Position numbers and translations under genes: made by a program
Notes under the pieces: generated by a model
Databases searched by the model: none
The model's input: the letters and a program-made list of their open reading frames with translations, nothing else
Told to the model about the DNA's origin: nothing
From: JAAYRQ01 sp035647815
GTDB lineage: Bacteria; Bacillota; Syntrophomonadia; Syntrophomonadales; Syntrophomonadaceae
DNA length: 52,364 nucleotides
Direction of reading: 5' to 3'
Assembly (NCBI GenBank): GCA_035647815.1
Contig: DASRMR010000040.1
Location: forward strand, 1 to 52,364
Shown: piece after piece, positions 1-8,619 of the stretch
Numbering within the stretch: position 1 is the first letter of the stretch
Layout: each line of letters begins with the position of its first letter

Positions 1-90
1 CTTATATATACATTTTTTTCAACATATCTGAATCAAAATTACAATAATATTCATAGTATATTATCGTAATACAAATTATGAGGTGCCTTT

Positions 91-216
91 ATGATAACAG
101 TAAGTTTATACATGATTGTAAAAAACGAAAAAGATGTAATAGCCAGATGCTTGAATTCGGTTAAAGATATTGTTGATGAAATAATCATAGTAGATACGAT
201 TAATTTATATTTATAG
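91..216 (+). pseudogene. N-terminal fragment of a family 2 glycosyltransferase
   Basis: A 41-residue reading frame with an AGGTG ribosome binding site. It reads MITVSLYMIVKNEKDVIARC, then a stretch ending DEIIIVDT. This is the typical start of small clostridial GT2 glycosyltransferases (first beta strand, the KNE nucleotide-sugar motif and the beta strand before the DTGS motif). Just where DTGSTD should follow, the sequence turns into unrelated residues and a TAG stop. No continuation is visible in the next 30 bases before the converging HDOD gene. I read it as the remnant of a deletion or rearrangement breakpoint. It is probably not functional. Confidence 0.6.
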
Positions 217-249
217 TGTGTTTAATGGATACCTTCGAACCTTACCTTA

Positions 250-1092
250 TTAAAAACTTTGCTGGTCAGAGAAAATATCTACTAATTCCGAAATCATAAT
301 CTGAATATCTTCATCTTCTAAACCAAACAAGTCCAAAGCATCTTGAGATATTGAATATAACATGCCATCAACACCAATGCCAATACCCATGGTAACACAA
401 ATGAAATCCGCCAAATGGACTATGGCAGTTAATCTTTGATTAACCACAGCTTCATCAGGTTTATGGTGGTATGCTATAGCCTCCACTAGATCACTAGGCA
501 AGTTCCATTTTTCCGCCACTCGTGAACCAACATCAGCATGGCTAAAACCTAATACTTTTACCTCTGCCTCTAAAAAAGTAATATTTTCCTCCATCACTAA
601 ATTGACTACCTCATTATATGATTCTATCATGGCGTTATTGAGAATAACTTTACCGATATCATGTAACAATCCTGCAGTGTAAGCTAAATCGAGTTGTGCA
701 AACTTCACCTTTCTAGCTATATGACGAGCAGTCATAGCAACACCTTGTGAATGTTTCCATAACTCACCATTTTCTAGTGCATAACCTTTCATTTCTTGTG
801 TAAGTATTTCACTTACTGTTGCTGCCATAACTATACTTTTTATAGTCCTAAAACCTAGCATAACTATAGCTTCAGTTATCGTCCCAATACGACGCGGGAA
901 ACCATAAAAGGCAGAATTTGCCAACCTTAACACTCGAGCTGTCATGGCTTGATCCACACTTAACACCTTATTAATATCTTCTGCAGTTGAATTAGGATCT
1001 TCGGTTAATTCTATAACCTTAGTCACCACATGTGGTAAAGCTGGCAAATCATCGACTGCTGCTATTATATTTTCTAATGAAATTTTTCTCAT
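250..1092 (-). CDS. HDOD domain signalling protein
   Basis: 280 residues. The N-terminal two thirds form an HDOD domain: DDLPALPHVVTKVIEL at about residues 14-29, VDQAMTARVLRLANSAFYG, then LLHDIGKVILN near 140 and a YHHKPDE motif near 215. HDOD proteins are non-enzymatic or degenerate relatives of HD phosphohydrolases found in bacterial signalling; here the HD-like residues are partly kept. No receiver or GGDEF domain is fused. The start is the ATG at 1092, preceded by GAGGAGG six bases away; an upstream TTG would overlap that site. It lies 18 bp after the unknown gene ending at 1111, so the two are probably co-transcribed. The specific pathway is unknown. Confidence 0.85.
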   Translation of the reverse strand: MRKISLENIIAAVDDLPALPHVVTKVIELTEDPNSTAEDINKVLSVDQAMTARVLRLANSAFYGFPRRIGTITEAIVMLGFRTIKSIVMAATVSEILTQEMKGYALENGELWKHSQGVAMTARHIARKVKFAQLDLAYTAGLLHDIGKVILNNAMIESYNEVVNLVMEENITFLEAEVKVLGFSHADVGSRVAEKWNLPSDLVEAIAYHHKPDEAVVNQRLTAIVHLADFICVTMGIGIGVDGMLYSISQDALDLFGLEDEDIQIMISELVDIFSDQQSF

Positions 1093-1110
1093 ATGCAACC
1101 TCCTCAAAGC

Positions 1111-1542
1111 CTATCTCCAATTATCAAGCTTTCTTTCCATAAGAATCTTATACTCTATTAATTCTTCTGTTATTTTCAGTAGGAGTCGTTCAACTTCAAA
1201 TTTTGATAGGTTAATCTCATCTGGTTCTAAAACTTCTACCGTCCTAAATTCCTCTGTCATAGTAAACTTTACCGCATCTTCCATAGAATCTGCATAAAAT
1301 GTAATAGATACTGGTGCATAAGCCAATTTTCTACCTGTAATATCATCTTGTACCATATATATTTCTTGGCTCATATCCACATCTTCTATATGTACGCCTT
1401 GGATAGGTACGTTTCTAATTAATGATACTTTATGCTGCCTAATCTCTTCCGCCCAATATTCAGGATCTTTGCCACCAAAAATCCTGCCTTTGTTCCCTTT
1501 GCCAACATAATCAAAACGTACCCGCATTTTAAGCTTTTTCAA
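1111..1542 (-). CDS. conserved hypothetical protein upstream of the HDOD gene
   Basis: About 143 residues; I do not recognise the family. It is soluble, with no signal peptide or membrane segment, starts with a basic stretch (LKKLKMRVRFDYVGKG), and ends in a charged, probably helical region (FEVERLLLKITEELIEYKIL). The start used is a TTG at 1542, five or six bases after GGGGGAG; an ATG at 1527 (MRVRFDYV) is the alternative but has no clear binding site. It is the first gene of a likely two-gene operon with the HDOD protein, so it may act with it, but that is only context. Confidence 0.6.
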   Translation of the reverse strand: MKKLKMRVRFDYVGKGNKGRIFGGKDPEYWAEEIRQHKVSLIRNVPIQGVHIEDVDMSQEIYMVQDDITGRKLAYAPVSITFYADSMEDAVKFTMTEEFRTVEVLEPDEINLSKFEVERLLLKITEELIEYKILMERKLDNWR

Positions 1543-1705
1543 TTTTTCTCCCCCATTCAAATATCTAAATCCGATGATCTATTATAATCAAATCAAAACT
1601 TATCAAAATTCGCTATCTCTAAAAAGCCTAAAAGTAATGCAAGCATTATATATACTATCGGTTTTTTTATTGATTACTTAACTTTTTTTCCTAAAAAGCG
1701 CGGTT

Positions 1706-2437
1706 TTATCTCTTTTTGTTTTTAGCCACTTCAATCAGCTCTTTAACTTCATTCGGAGTTAAAGAGCGATACTGTCCTAGCTTTATATCTTGGTTTTTTA
1801 AGAGGGCAAATCCCGTTCTCCTCAGATGAATAACTGGATGATTAATTGCCATACACATCCGTTTTATCTGTCTTTTTCGTCCTTCATGAATTTTTATAGA
1901 AAGTAAAGTTTTATCCTTATCTTGCCTAACTATTTCTACTACAGCAGGCGCAGTAATTCCGTCTTCTAGTAAAATACCTTGTCTTAATTTATCCAATTCG
2001 GTTGGTGTGGTTACACCTTTTACTAATGCCTCATATGTTTTTTCCACTTCATAACTCGGATGGGTCATAAGATTAGAAAAATAACCGTCATTAGTTAAAA
2101 TTAGTAGTCCTTCGGTATCATAATCTAATCTACCGACTGGATAAAGCCTTTCCTTAACATCTTTTAACAAATCTATTACAGTCGGCCTACCTTGTGGATC
2201 TGTTACACTACTAATATATCCACGAGGCTTATTTAGCAAAAAATATACTTTATCTTCTTTGGCTACTTCTCGGTCGTCAAATTCTACTATATCGTGAGCT
2301 GAATCTATTTTACTACCTTGTTCTGTAACTACTCGGCCATTAACTTTTATCCTACCTTCACTAATTAATTCTTCTGCTTTTCTCCTAGAAGTAATGCCCG
2401 AATTAGCCAAATACTTAGCTAACCTCAACAAATTCAC
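1706..2437 (-). CDS. rluB: 23S rRNA pseudouridine synthase, RluB/RsuA family
   Basis: 243 residues, the usual length. An N-terminal S4 RNA-binding domain (about 4-60, containing SGITSRRKAEELI) is followed by the RsuA-type catalytic domain with the aspartate motif GRLDYDTEGLLILTNDG and the C-terminal EGRKRQIKRM motif. It isomerises a uridine in 23S rRNA helix 93; the exact target is inferred from the family. The start is a GTG at 2437 with only a weak GGGA upstream, chosen because the S4 domain begins at once, as in relatives. In many Firmicutes rluB directly follows spmAB; here it is separated from them by the 2.6-8.2 kb one-carbon block. Confidence 0.9.
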   Translation of the reverse strand: MNLLRLAKYLANSGITSRRKAEELISEGRIKVNGRVVTEQGSKIDSAHDIVEFDDREVAKEDKVYFLLNKPRGYISSVTDPQGRPTVIDLLKDVKERLYPVGRLDYDTEGLLILTNDGYFSNLMTHPSYEVEKTYEALVKGVTTPTELDKLRQGILLEDGITAPAVVEIVRQDKDKTLLSIKIHEGRKRQIKRMCMAINHPVIHLRRTGFALLKNQDIKLGQYRSLTPNEVKELIEVAKNKKR

Positions 2438-2581
2438 ATCCCATAAATATTTAACTCTTATTAATATAATCTTCTACATCATGAGTATTATTCCTTTGCA
2501 TACAGATGATTAATAAGTATAAAATAAAGGATTATATACCATTCCTACTGAACTTATAATATAGATATAGGAGAATGAAAT

Positions 2582-3775
2582 ATGCACCTTAAAGAAAAAT
2601 CTAAAGGGGTTATGGTAGGACTAGCTTCTGGTGATGCACTAGGTGCATTGGCAGAAAACATACCTAACGAATATCAAACCAAAAGAATAGAATTTATGGC
2701 TGCTCCATTACCCTTAAAAACCTTAATTGAACAAGCAAATACTGAATTAACCTTTAATCACCTGCAAACCTATATCGATACTATGTGTTTACCTGGCCTA
2801 TATACTGATGATACCCAGCAAGCACTTTGTGTTGCCCACTCACTAATTACTAATAAGGGGGTAAATCAAAGAAATTTAGCTAATCTTTATATAAAGGGAG
2901 CTAGGCAACCTGGCTATACTGATTATGGTATTTTTCGGCATGCAGGACCCGGTTTTAGAAAGTCTGTTAATAATCTAATGATATTTAAACCCCTCCATAC
3001 TTCTGGAGTTGTTAGTGCAGGTAATGGTGCTGCAATGCGAATTGCACCAATAGGGATATATTTCAGAGATAATATTGATCAGCTTTTAAGAGCTACTATC
3101 GATTTAAGTCTCATAACTCATAGGGATATAAGAGGAATAGCTGCTGCCGGGCTTATATCATATACGGTTGCTTATCTGTTTAATAAATCTTGGCCTACTT
3201 TTGACTCCAACCACTTCTTAGCAGAATTAAATGTTTTTATCCATGAACTTGAAAATATTATAATTCAAGATTACCCTACTGTTGATTTTACATCAGAAAC
3301 TAAACATCAAGTTAGCAATTCCCTAGTAATATTAGACATATGGACAGCTAATCACGAAGCTGCTGTCACAACTTTAACTAATTGGGCAAGACTGACTAGT
3401 GGAAACAGTCTTTGCAAACATAATTCCCCTTTTGCTTTAGCTTCCGTTTTATATAGTTTATATCTTTTTATTAATCGCGGCATAGATTGGGAAAATGCAG
3501 TTTTAACTGCAGTTAATGGTGGAGGAGATGCTGATACGATAGCAGCCATGGTAAGTGCGATGTGTGGTGCTATACATGGTTATAGTAATATTCCCACAAA
3601 CTGGACTGAAAAATTACTTAACATAAAGTACTTGGAAGAAATAAGCGAAACTTTAATTACCGGACAAAAATCTTGGCTTGATTTCATAGAAACAGAAAAA
3701 CAATTATGCAAAATGGAAATAGAATACCGAAATAAATTTCGCAAGATCTTGCATGCTAGTCTGGGGTTTAGCTAA
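2582..3775 (+). CDS. ADP-ribosylglycohydrolase family protein
   Basis: 397 residues. The binuclear-magnesium signature residues of the DraG/ARH fold are present: GLASGDALGALAE near the start, YTDDTQQALCVAH near 77-90, SLITHRDIRG in the middle and GGGDADTIAAMVSAM near 310. Family members remove ADP-ribose from proteins or small molecules. No DraT-type transferase or nitrogenase gene is nearby, so the substrate is unknown. The start has AGGAGA seven bases upstream. The gene is transcribed divergently from rluB across a 144-bp gap and lies 110 bp before folE on the same strand. Confidence 0.85.
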   Translation: MHLKEKSKGVMVGLASGDALGALAENIPNEYQTKRIEFMAAPLPLKTLIEQANTELTFNHLQTYIDTMCLPGLYTDDTQQALCVAHSLITNKGVNQRNLANLYIKGARQPGYTDYGIFRHAGPGFRKSVNNLMIFKPLHTSGVVSAGNGAAMRIAPIGIYFRDNIDQLLRATIDLSLITHRDIRGIAAAGLISYTVAYLFNKSWPTFDSNHFLAELNVFIHELENIIIQDYPTVDFTSETKHQVSNSLVILDIWTANHEAAVTTLTNWARLTSGNSLCKHNSPFALASVLYSLYLFINRGIDWENAVLTAVNGGGDADTIAAMVSAMCGAIHGYSNIPTNWTEKLLNIKYLEEISETLITGQKSWLDFIETEKQLCKMEIEYRNKFRKILHASLGFS

Positions 3776-3885
3776 CTTAAGCCTCTTTAATATTTACAGG
3801 CTTACTAAGCAATACTAAAAAAAGGATTACCCTTACTTATAAAATGTAGTATTATTTAATCTATTGTAAAAGGGAGGATATAGCT

Positions 3886-4461
3886 ATGATGAAAAATATA
3901 GATAAACCCAAAATAGAAAAAGCAGTCCGAGACATTTTAGAAGCAATCGGAGAAGATCCTGCTAGGGAAGGTCTTATAGATACTCCTAAACGAGTAGCAA
4001 ATATGTATCAGGAAATATTTGCTGGATTAGAAATAGAACCAAAGGAGTTTTTAAGAGTTACATTTTCAGAATACCATGATGAATTAGTTTTAGTTAAAGA
4101 TATACCGCTTTACTCCATGTGTGAACATCATTTACTCCCCTTCTACGGTAAGGCTCACATAGCTTACATACCACAAGATGGCAAAATTATAGGCTTAAGT
4201 AAGTTAGCCCGAGTTACAGAAGGGTATGCTAAACGTCCACAATTACAAGAACGTTTAACCTCACAAATTGCCGACTGCATCAATGATACTATTAATCCAT
4301 TAGGAGTAGGGGTAGTCATTCAAGCAGAACATATGTGTATGACTATGCGAGGAATTCGTAAACCTGGCTCATCAACAGTAACATCAGCCTTAAGAGGTAT
4401 TTTTCATAATCGTCCTCAATCTAGAGCTGAGCTTTTTTCACTTATTTTAAATAATAACTAA
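3886..4461 (+). CDS. folE: GTP cyclohydrolase I
   Basis: 191 residues. Converts GTP to 7,8-dihydroneopterin triphosphate, the first step of folate (and queuosine precursor) synthesis. The zinc-binding residues are visible in LYSMCEHHLLPFYG and in QAEHMCMTMRG; GLSKLARVTEGYAKRPQLQE and the C-terminal TVTSALRGIF motif are also standard. The GGGAGG site lies eight bases before the first of two adjacent ATG codons. Folate production matches the tetrahydrofolate enzymes encoded just downstream on the other strand, and queuosine genes (tgt, queA, queH) occur at 22-25 kb. A strong hairpin follows the stop. Confidence 0.97.
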   Translation: MMKNIDKPKIEKAVRDILEAIGEDPAREGLIDTPKRVANMYQEIFAGLEIEPKEFLRVTFSEYHDELVLVKDIPLYSMCEHHLLPFYGKAHIAYIPQDGKIIGLSKLARVTEGYAKRPQLQERLTSQIADCINDTINPLGVGVVIQAEHMCMTMRGIRKPGSSTVTSALRGIFHNRPQSRAELFSLILNNN

Positions 4462-4482
4462 AACTTAATCCTGTTTAAACTA

Positions 4483-4514
4483 AAAGGGCTTTGCTATGAT
4501 GTGCAAAGCCCTTT
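4483..4514. terminator. bidirectional terminator between folE and fhs
   Basis: A perfect 12-bp stem (AAAGGGCTTTGC with its complement) and an eight-base loop, followed by GTTTTC on the plus strand and flanked by A/T on the other side. It sits between the convergent folE and fhs stops and can serve both. Confidence 0.8.
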
Positions 4515-4542
4515 GTTTTCATGTAGTTCATTTTTAAATGTT

Positions 4543-6210
4543 TTAGAATAGGCCTACAATTTCACCATTAGCTAAGATGTCAATTTTCTCGGCGGCTGGA
4601 GTTTTACCAAGACCAGGCATAGTCATTAAAGTACCAGTCAAGACTACTATAAATCCTGCCCCAGCTGCTAATCTAACTTCTCTGATAGTCATCTCAAAAC
4701 CAGTTGGCCTACCTAATAAATTAGGATTATCTGATAAGGAATATTGGGTTTTAGCAATACATATGGGTAAATCTCCATACCCTAGCTCCTCAAATTTAGC
4801 TAATAATTTACTAGCTTCAGCCCCATAATTCACTTTAGAGGCCCCATATATTTCTTTACAAATACTTTCGATTTTATCTTTAAGGGGAATGTTTAAATCA
4901 TATAAGAATTTAAAATTATTAGGTTTTTGGGTGGCTGCGATTACCTTATGAGCTAAATCTTCCCCTCCAGCTCCACCTTTTTCCCATACTTGTGAAACTG
5001 CTACTTCTGCACCTAAGGCAGCACATTTTTTAATTATCAGATCTAATTCTTCTTGAGTATCAGTAGGGAATTCGTTTAATGCTACAACTACTGGAATTCC
5101 ATAGCCATTAATGTTTTCCAGTTGTTTTTCTAAGTTAGCTATACCTAATTCTAAGGCATCCATATCAACTTCAGAAAGGCGTTCTTTAGGAACTCCTCCA
5201 TGATTCTTTAGTGCTCTTATAGTTGCTACTAATACAACCGCATCTGGCTTGAAATCAGCATAACGACAAACAATATCAAAAAACTTCTCTGCTCCTAGAT
5301 CAGCACCAAAACCAGCCTCAGTAATCATATAATCAGCTAATTTAAGTCCCATTTGAGTAGCCATTATACTATTAGCTCCATGAGCAATATTAGCAAAAGG
5401 TCCACCATGAATAAAAGCAGGCGTATTTTCAAGAGTTTGTACTAGATTAGGCATAATTGCATCTTTCATCAATAAGGTCATAGAACCTGCTGCTTTAAGA
5501 TCATCAGCAGTTACTGGTTTACCATCAAAAGTATAAGCGACAACAATTCTTTTGAATCTCTCTTTTAAATCCATTAAGTCACTAGCTAAACATAAAGCAG
5601 CCATTACTTCTGAGGCAACAGTTATATCAAATCCTGATTCACGAGGTACACCATTAGGTTTTCCTCCTAAACCTAGAACTATATTTCTTAATGCCCTTTC
5701 ATTTAGATCCATTGCCCTGCGTAATACTATCTGACGAGGGTCAATATTTAATGCATTACCTTGGTGAATATGATTATCTAGTAAAGCTGCTAATAAGTTG
5801 TGTGCAGCAGTTATTGCATGAATATCACCAGTAAAATGCAAGTTAATATCGGCCATAGGTACTACTTGGGCATAGCCACCTCCAGCTGCTCCACCTTTAA
5901 CCCCGAAACTAGGGCCTAAGGAAGGCTCACGCAAAGCTATTATAGCTTTTTCACCTATACGTTCTAAAGCTTGTCCTAAACCTACTGTCGTAGTAGTCTT
6001 TCCTTCCCCGGCAGGGGTAGGGTTAATTGCAGTAACTAGAACTAATTTACCTGAGGGCTGATCTTTTACCTTCTCCCAAACATCTAATGAAACTTTAGCT
6101 TTATACTTGCCGTATAATTCTAAATCATCCTCAGTTAGGTTAATCTTCTTTGCAACATCTATTATCGGCTGCATAGTAGTTTCTTGAGCAATCTGGATAT
6201 CGCTTTTCAT
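4543..6210 (-). CDS. fhs: formate--tetrahydrofolate ligase
   Basis: 555 residues, full length. Catalyses formate + ATP + THF to 10-formyl-THF and is reversible. The nucleotide-binding loop TPAGEGKTTTTVGLGQAL lies near residue 65; EPSLGPSFGVKGGAAGGG and TGDIHAITAAHNLLAA are family blocks. The start is ATG 6210, seven bases after AGGAGG, rather than the TTG one codon upstream. Together with fchA and ftcD it can run in reverse, yielding ATP and formate from formimino-THF, as known for purine- and histidine-fermenting clostridia. A 460-bp gap with repeated TAGTGTA motifs precedes it, so it probably has its own promoter. Confidence 0.97.
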   Translation of the reverse strand: MKSDIQIAQETTMQPIIDVAKKINLTEDDLELYGKYKAKVSLDVWEKVKDQPSGKLVLVTAINPTPAGEGKTTTTVGLGQALERIGEKAIIALREPSLGPSFGVKGGAAGGGYAQVVPMADINLHFTGDIHAITAAHNLLAALLDNHIHQGNALNIDPRQIVLRRAMDLNERALRNIVLGLGGKPNGVPRESGFDITVASEVMAALCLASDLMDLKERFKRIVVAYTFDGKPVTADDLKAAGSMTLLMKDAIMPNLVQTLENTPAFIHGGPFANIAHGANSIMATQMGLKLADYMITEAGFGADLGAEKFFDIVCRYADFKPDAVVLVATIRALKNHGGVPKERLSEVDMDALELGIANLEKQLENINGYGIPVVVALNEFPTDTQEELDLIIKKCAALGAEVAVSQVWEKGGAGGEDLAHKVIAATQKPNNFKFLYDLNIPLKDKIESICKEIYGASKVNYGAEASKLLAKFEELGYGDLPICIAKTQYSLSDNPNLLGRPTGFEMTIREVRLAAGAGFIVVLTGTLMTMPGLGKTPAAEKIDILANGEIVGLF

Positions 6211-6261
6211 CAAAAATCCTCCTTTAATCTTTTTTTAGAAATATAATAATTTACTTTAAGA

Positions 6262-6293
6262 GCTAGTGTAGGTTTATATAAACCTACACTAGC
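6262..6293. promoter_or_regulatory. 32-bp perfect palindrome upstream of fhs
   Basis: Bases 6262-6293 form a perfect palindrome whose arm begins GCTAGTGTAGGTTTAT. It lies 52 bases before the fhs start. On the minus (fhs) strand no U tract follows the hairpin, so it is a poor terminator for transcripts entering fhs; on the plus strand a T run follows, but no gene is transcribed there. The heptamer TAGTGTA occurs in each arm, and again in both orientations at 6424-6430 and 6454-6460. An operator, or an RNA stem in the fhs leader, are both possible. The rest of the 6211-6672 gap is AT-rich without other features. Confidence 0.45.
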
Positions 6294-6581
6294 GATAAAT
6301 TTTTTTAGCATAATTCTATTTACCTCTAAGTCTTAATTACACCCTCAACTGTCTAATATATCTATATCTGTTATTAATATTAATTTTAACTATTAGTAGT
6401 CAGTGTCAGTATTGCAAAACATATACACTATCCAATATTAAATCATTTCCGCCTAGTGTATGTCCACTATTATTTTCTTGTTTTCCCTAAAGTGAGATTT
6501 TATATTAGTAATATTTTGAAATATGTAATTATTAGTATTATCAAAACAAGTATTTTTTAATATTAGAAATAGTTAAACATA

Positions 6582-6619
6582 AAGAACAGATGACAAGACT
6601 AATCTTGCAACCTGTTCTT
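6582..6619 (-). terminator. probable terminator after fchA
   Basis: An inverted repeat with outer arms AAGAACAG/CTGTTCTT and an inner CAAGA/TCTTG stem, beginning 53 bases after the fchA stop. The following sequence is only moderately T-rich, so termination strength is uncertain. Confidence 0.45.
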
Positions 6620-6672
6620 AACAATTTATTTACTTCAATTAGTTTTAATATCATAATAAGATTAATATTTAA

Positions 6673-7302
6673 TTATTTTGTTAAAATCCGATTAACTTCT
6701 TGGTAAATATAAGTTTTTAATTTCTCACCTTCGTCTAGTAAGTTTTTAATTTGCTCCTTTTTCTCTAAGACATAATTCTCATCTTTGATAGAAGCTAAAT
6801 TAATATTTATACTCATAACTGCACCTTCAATTGCTGCATAGGCATTTAATACCGCTACACCAATATCACTTACAGCAGTAGTATTAGCTTTCAATACTAA
6901 CTTTTTTGCTAATTCTAATACTTCTAAAGATGTCATTGCTATTGCAAAAGGAACATCGATTGCTTGTTTATAACCGACTTGAATAGCTTGTGCTCTTTTT
7001 TCTTTATCTTCGGGCAACTCTTTCGGCATTTTAAATGCTGCTATAACACCACTAAAAGCATTCCCATCCTCATCGATTAGATTCGTCAATTTTTCATGTA
7101 ATTGATCACTTTGTAGCAGAGCTTTTTGCATTTCTTGTTCTACATTTTCATAACCATCTCTACCGATAGTCAGATGACAAACCATAGAAATTAATCCAGC
7201 AGCTAAAGCCCCAGTTAGTGCCGCTACACCTCCACCTCCAGGGGCAGGTAAATCAGAAGCAAGTTTATTAATAAAATCTCTTACTTTCTCATCTATTAAC
7301 AC
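6673..7302 (-). CDS. fchA: formimidoyl-THF cyclodeaminase / methenyl-THF cyclohydrolase family protein
   Basis: 209 residues, an all-helical FTCD_C-type protein. The conserved N-terminal motif LPAPGGGGVAALTGALAAGL is present, followed by the long helices typical of the family. It converts 5-formimino-THF to 5,10-methenyl-THF and ammonia; some homologues also hydrolyse methenyl-THF. The start is a GTG at 7302 with AAGGGGG upstream. It lies 13 bp after ftcD, clearly the same operon, so it takes the product of the formiminotransferase. No folD is seen in the window, so cyclohydrolase activity may fall to this protein or to a gene elsewhere. Confidence 0.9.
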   Translation of the reverse strand: MLIDEKVRDFINKLASDLPAPGGGGVAALTGALAAGLISMVCHLTIGRDGYENVEQEMQKALLQSDQLHEKLTNLIDEDGNAFSGVIAAFKMPKELPEDKEKRAQAIQVGYKQAIDVPFAIAMTSLEVLELAKKLVLKANTTAVSDIGVAVLNAYAAIEGAVMSININLASIKDENYVLEKKEQIKNLLDEGEKLKTYIYQEVNRILTK

Positions 7303-7315
7303 GGTTTATCCCCCT

Positions 7316-8218
7316 TTATACATCTAACAAATGATTTTCTATTATCTGATCACGATCAAAATCCATCAGTTTCAAAGAATATTCTGCACATTTAATTAAA
7401 GCTTCTTGGGGTAAGGTTCCAACTATTTGGGTACCAACTATAGTAAAACCATATCTAGCTGCCTCGAACTCTATAACTTTAAAAGCACGGTAAATAGGTG
7501 TTGCTTCAGCATCAAACATATTCATCGATACTGCCACTAAATCCTGATCTTCTAAATAAAAACCTACTGCACGAATAGTTGAAAAACCACCACTAGGCCC
7601 ACGCATCATCTGGGCTATTTTTCTTGCAATATTTATATCTTTAGTATTTAAAACTATGTTAACTGCTACTAAGCCTGTAGTCGCCGCACTGACAATAGTC
7701 GCACCAGCTGTAGGATGTAAAACGGCAGGTCCAACATCAGGAGCCCGCTCTGGAGTATCAATAGTTTTTTTCAACCCTTCATACTGTCCTTTTCTAATAA
7801 AAGTTATATCCTTGCGTTCCTCATTAGTTGCATTTTCTCCGCTAAAGAAAACAGGTACTTCAAATCTTTTATATAATTCTTGTCCTATTTCGTCAGCAAA
7901 TTCAATACATCTTTCCAATTCTATCTTAGCTAAAGGAAATAATGGTAAAGTATCTAAGGCTCCAATCCTTGGATGAGTGCCCTTTTGTTCCTCCATATTA
8001 ATAAGCTCATAAGCAATGCCAGCCATATTGAGTAAAGCTTCTTTTAATTGTTTTGGATGACCGATTACTTCTACAACAGTCCGATTAAAATCTGCATCTG
8101 GGTAATGATCTATAAGTTTTATACCCTCGACACCTTTTAAAGGAGCAATAATAGCCTCTATTACCTCTGGACGACGCCCCTCACTAAAATTTGGTACTGC
8201 ATGAATAAACTCTGACAC
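7316..8218 (-). CDS. ftcD: glutamate formimidoyltransferase
   Basis: 300 residues, the stand-alone bacterial form (the mammalian enzyme is fused to the cyclodeaminase). Transfers the formimino group from N-formimino-glutamate to THF. Recognisable blocks are HAVPNFSEGRRPEVIEAI at the N-terminus, HPRIGALDTLPLFPLA near 85 and VLHPTAGATIVSAATTGL near 165. The start is GTG 8218, about eight bases after AGGAGG; in-frame extension to 8284 is unlikely to be translated. It is the first gene of the ftcD-fchA pair. The substrate could arise from histidine or purine fermentation, but hut or purine-degradation genes are not in the window. Confidence 0.92.
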   Translation of the reverse strand: MSEFIHAVPNFSEGRRPEVIEAIIAPLKGVEGIKLIDHYPDADFNRTVVEVIGHPKQLKEALLNMAGIAYELINMEEQKGTHPRIGALDTLPLFPLAKIELERCIEFADEIGQELYKRFEVPVFFSGENATNEERKDITFIRKGQYEGLKKTIDTPERAPDVGPAVLHPTAGATIVSAATTGLVAVNIVLNTKDINIARKIAQMMRGPSGGFSTIRAVGFYLEDQDLVAVSMNMFDAEATPIYRAFKVIEFEAARYGFTIVGTQIVGTLPQEALIKCAEYSLKLMDFDRDQIIENHLLDV

Positions 8219-8619
8219 CTTGTTTCCTCCTTTTTTAATATCCGTTTTGCTACATAAATTTTTATAAATACAATTCATCATCAAACATAAGATTAAATAT
8301 AAGGTTAAATATAAGATTTTCCATTAAAAAAGGAAAAATTTCTTGAGGCTTATCTAAAAACAGATAAACATATAAGCCTTTTATGCTTTTTCCCTACAAG
8401 ATAGTTTACCATATTAACAAGTATAAATACGACAATTATCTTCTCTTTTTTATTTAGCTAAAATATCTACATTTTTTTCCACTTGTATTTTATTATAATT
8501 CCTGCTTCTTGAATTGAAGACCTATAATTGCTTTTACTATATAAACTTATTTTATTCTATAAACAAATAAAGACAAGATATAGTGCTAAAACTATACTTG
8601 TCTTTTAAATACTAATTAA
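8219..8619. other. intergenic region between ftcD and spmB
   Basis: No gene is visible here. An inverted repeat AGGCTTAT/ATAAGCCT at 8346-8379 lies in the probable ftcD leader; on the minus strand an alternative TTATCT/AGATAA pairing exists and T-rich sequence follows, so a weak terminator or attenuator is possible. The remainder is AT-rich. The spmB terminator at its right end is listed separately. Confidence 0.5.
8569..8605 (-). terminator. terminator after spmB
   Basis: A 16-base arm starting AAAGACAAG pairs with its partner with a single mismatch around a six-base loop, 15 bases beyond the spmB stop; ATTTGTTTAT follows on the minus strand. Confidence 0.6.

Noticed and set aside
4577..4828. 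Plus-strand open frame inside fhs
   Set aside because: It lies antisense to the conserved fhs coding sequence and has no homology signal.
6211..6672. THF riboswitch upstream of fhs
   Set aside because: I looked for a THF-type core and found only palindromes and AT-rich sequence.
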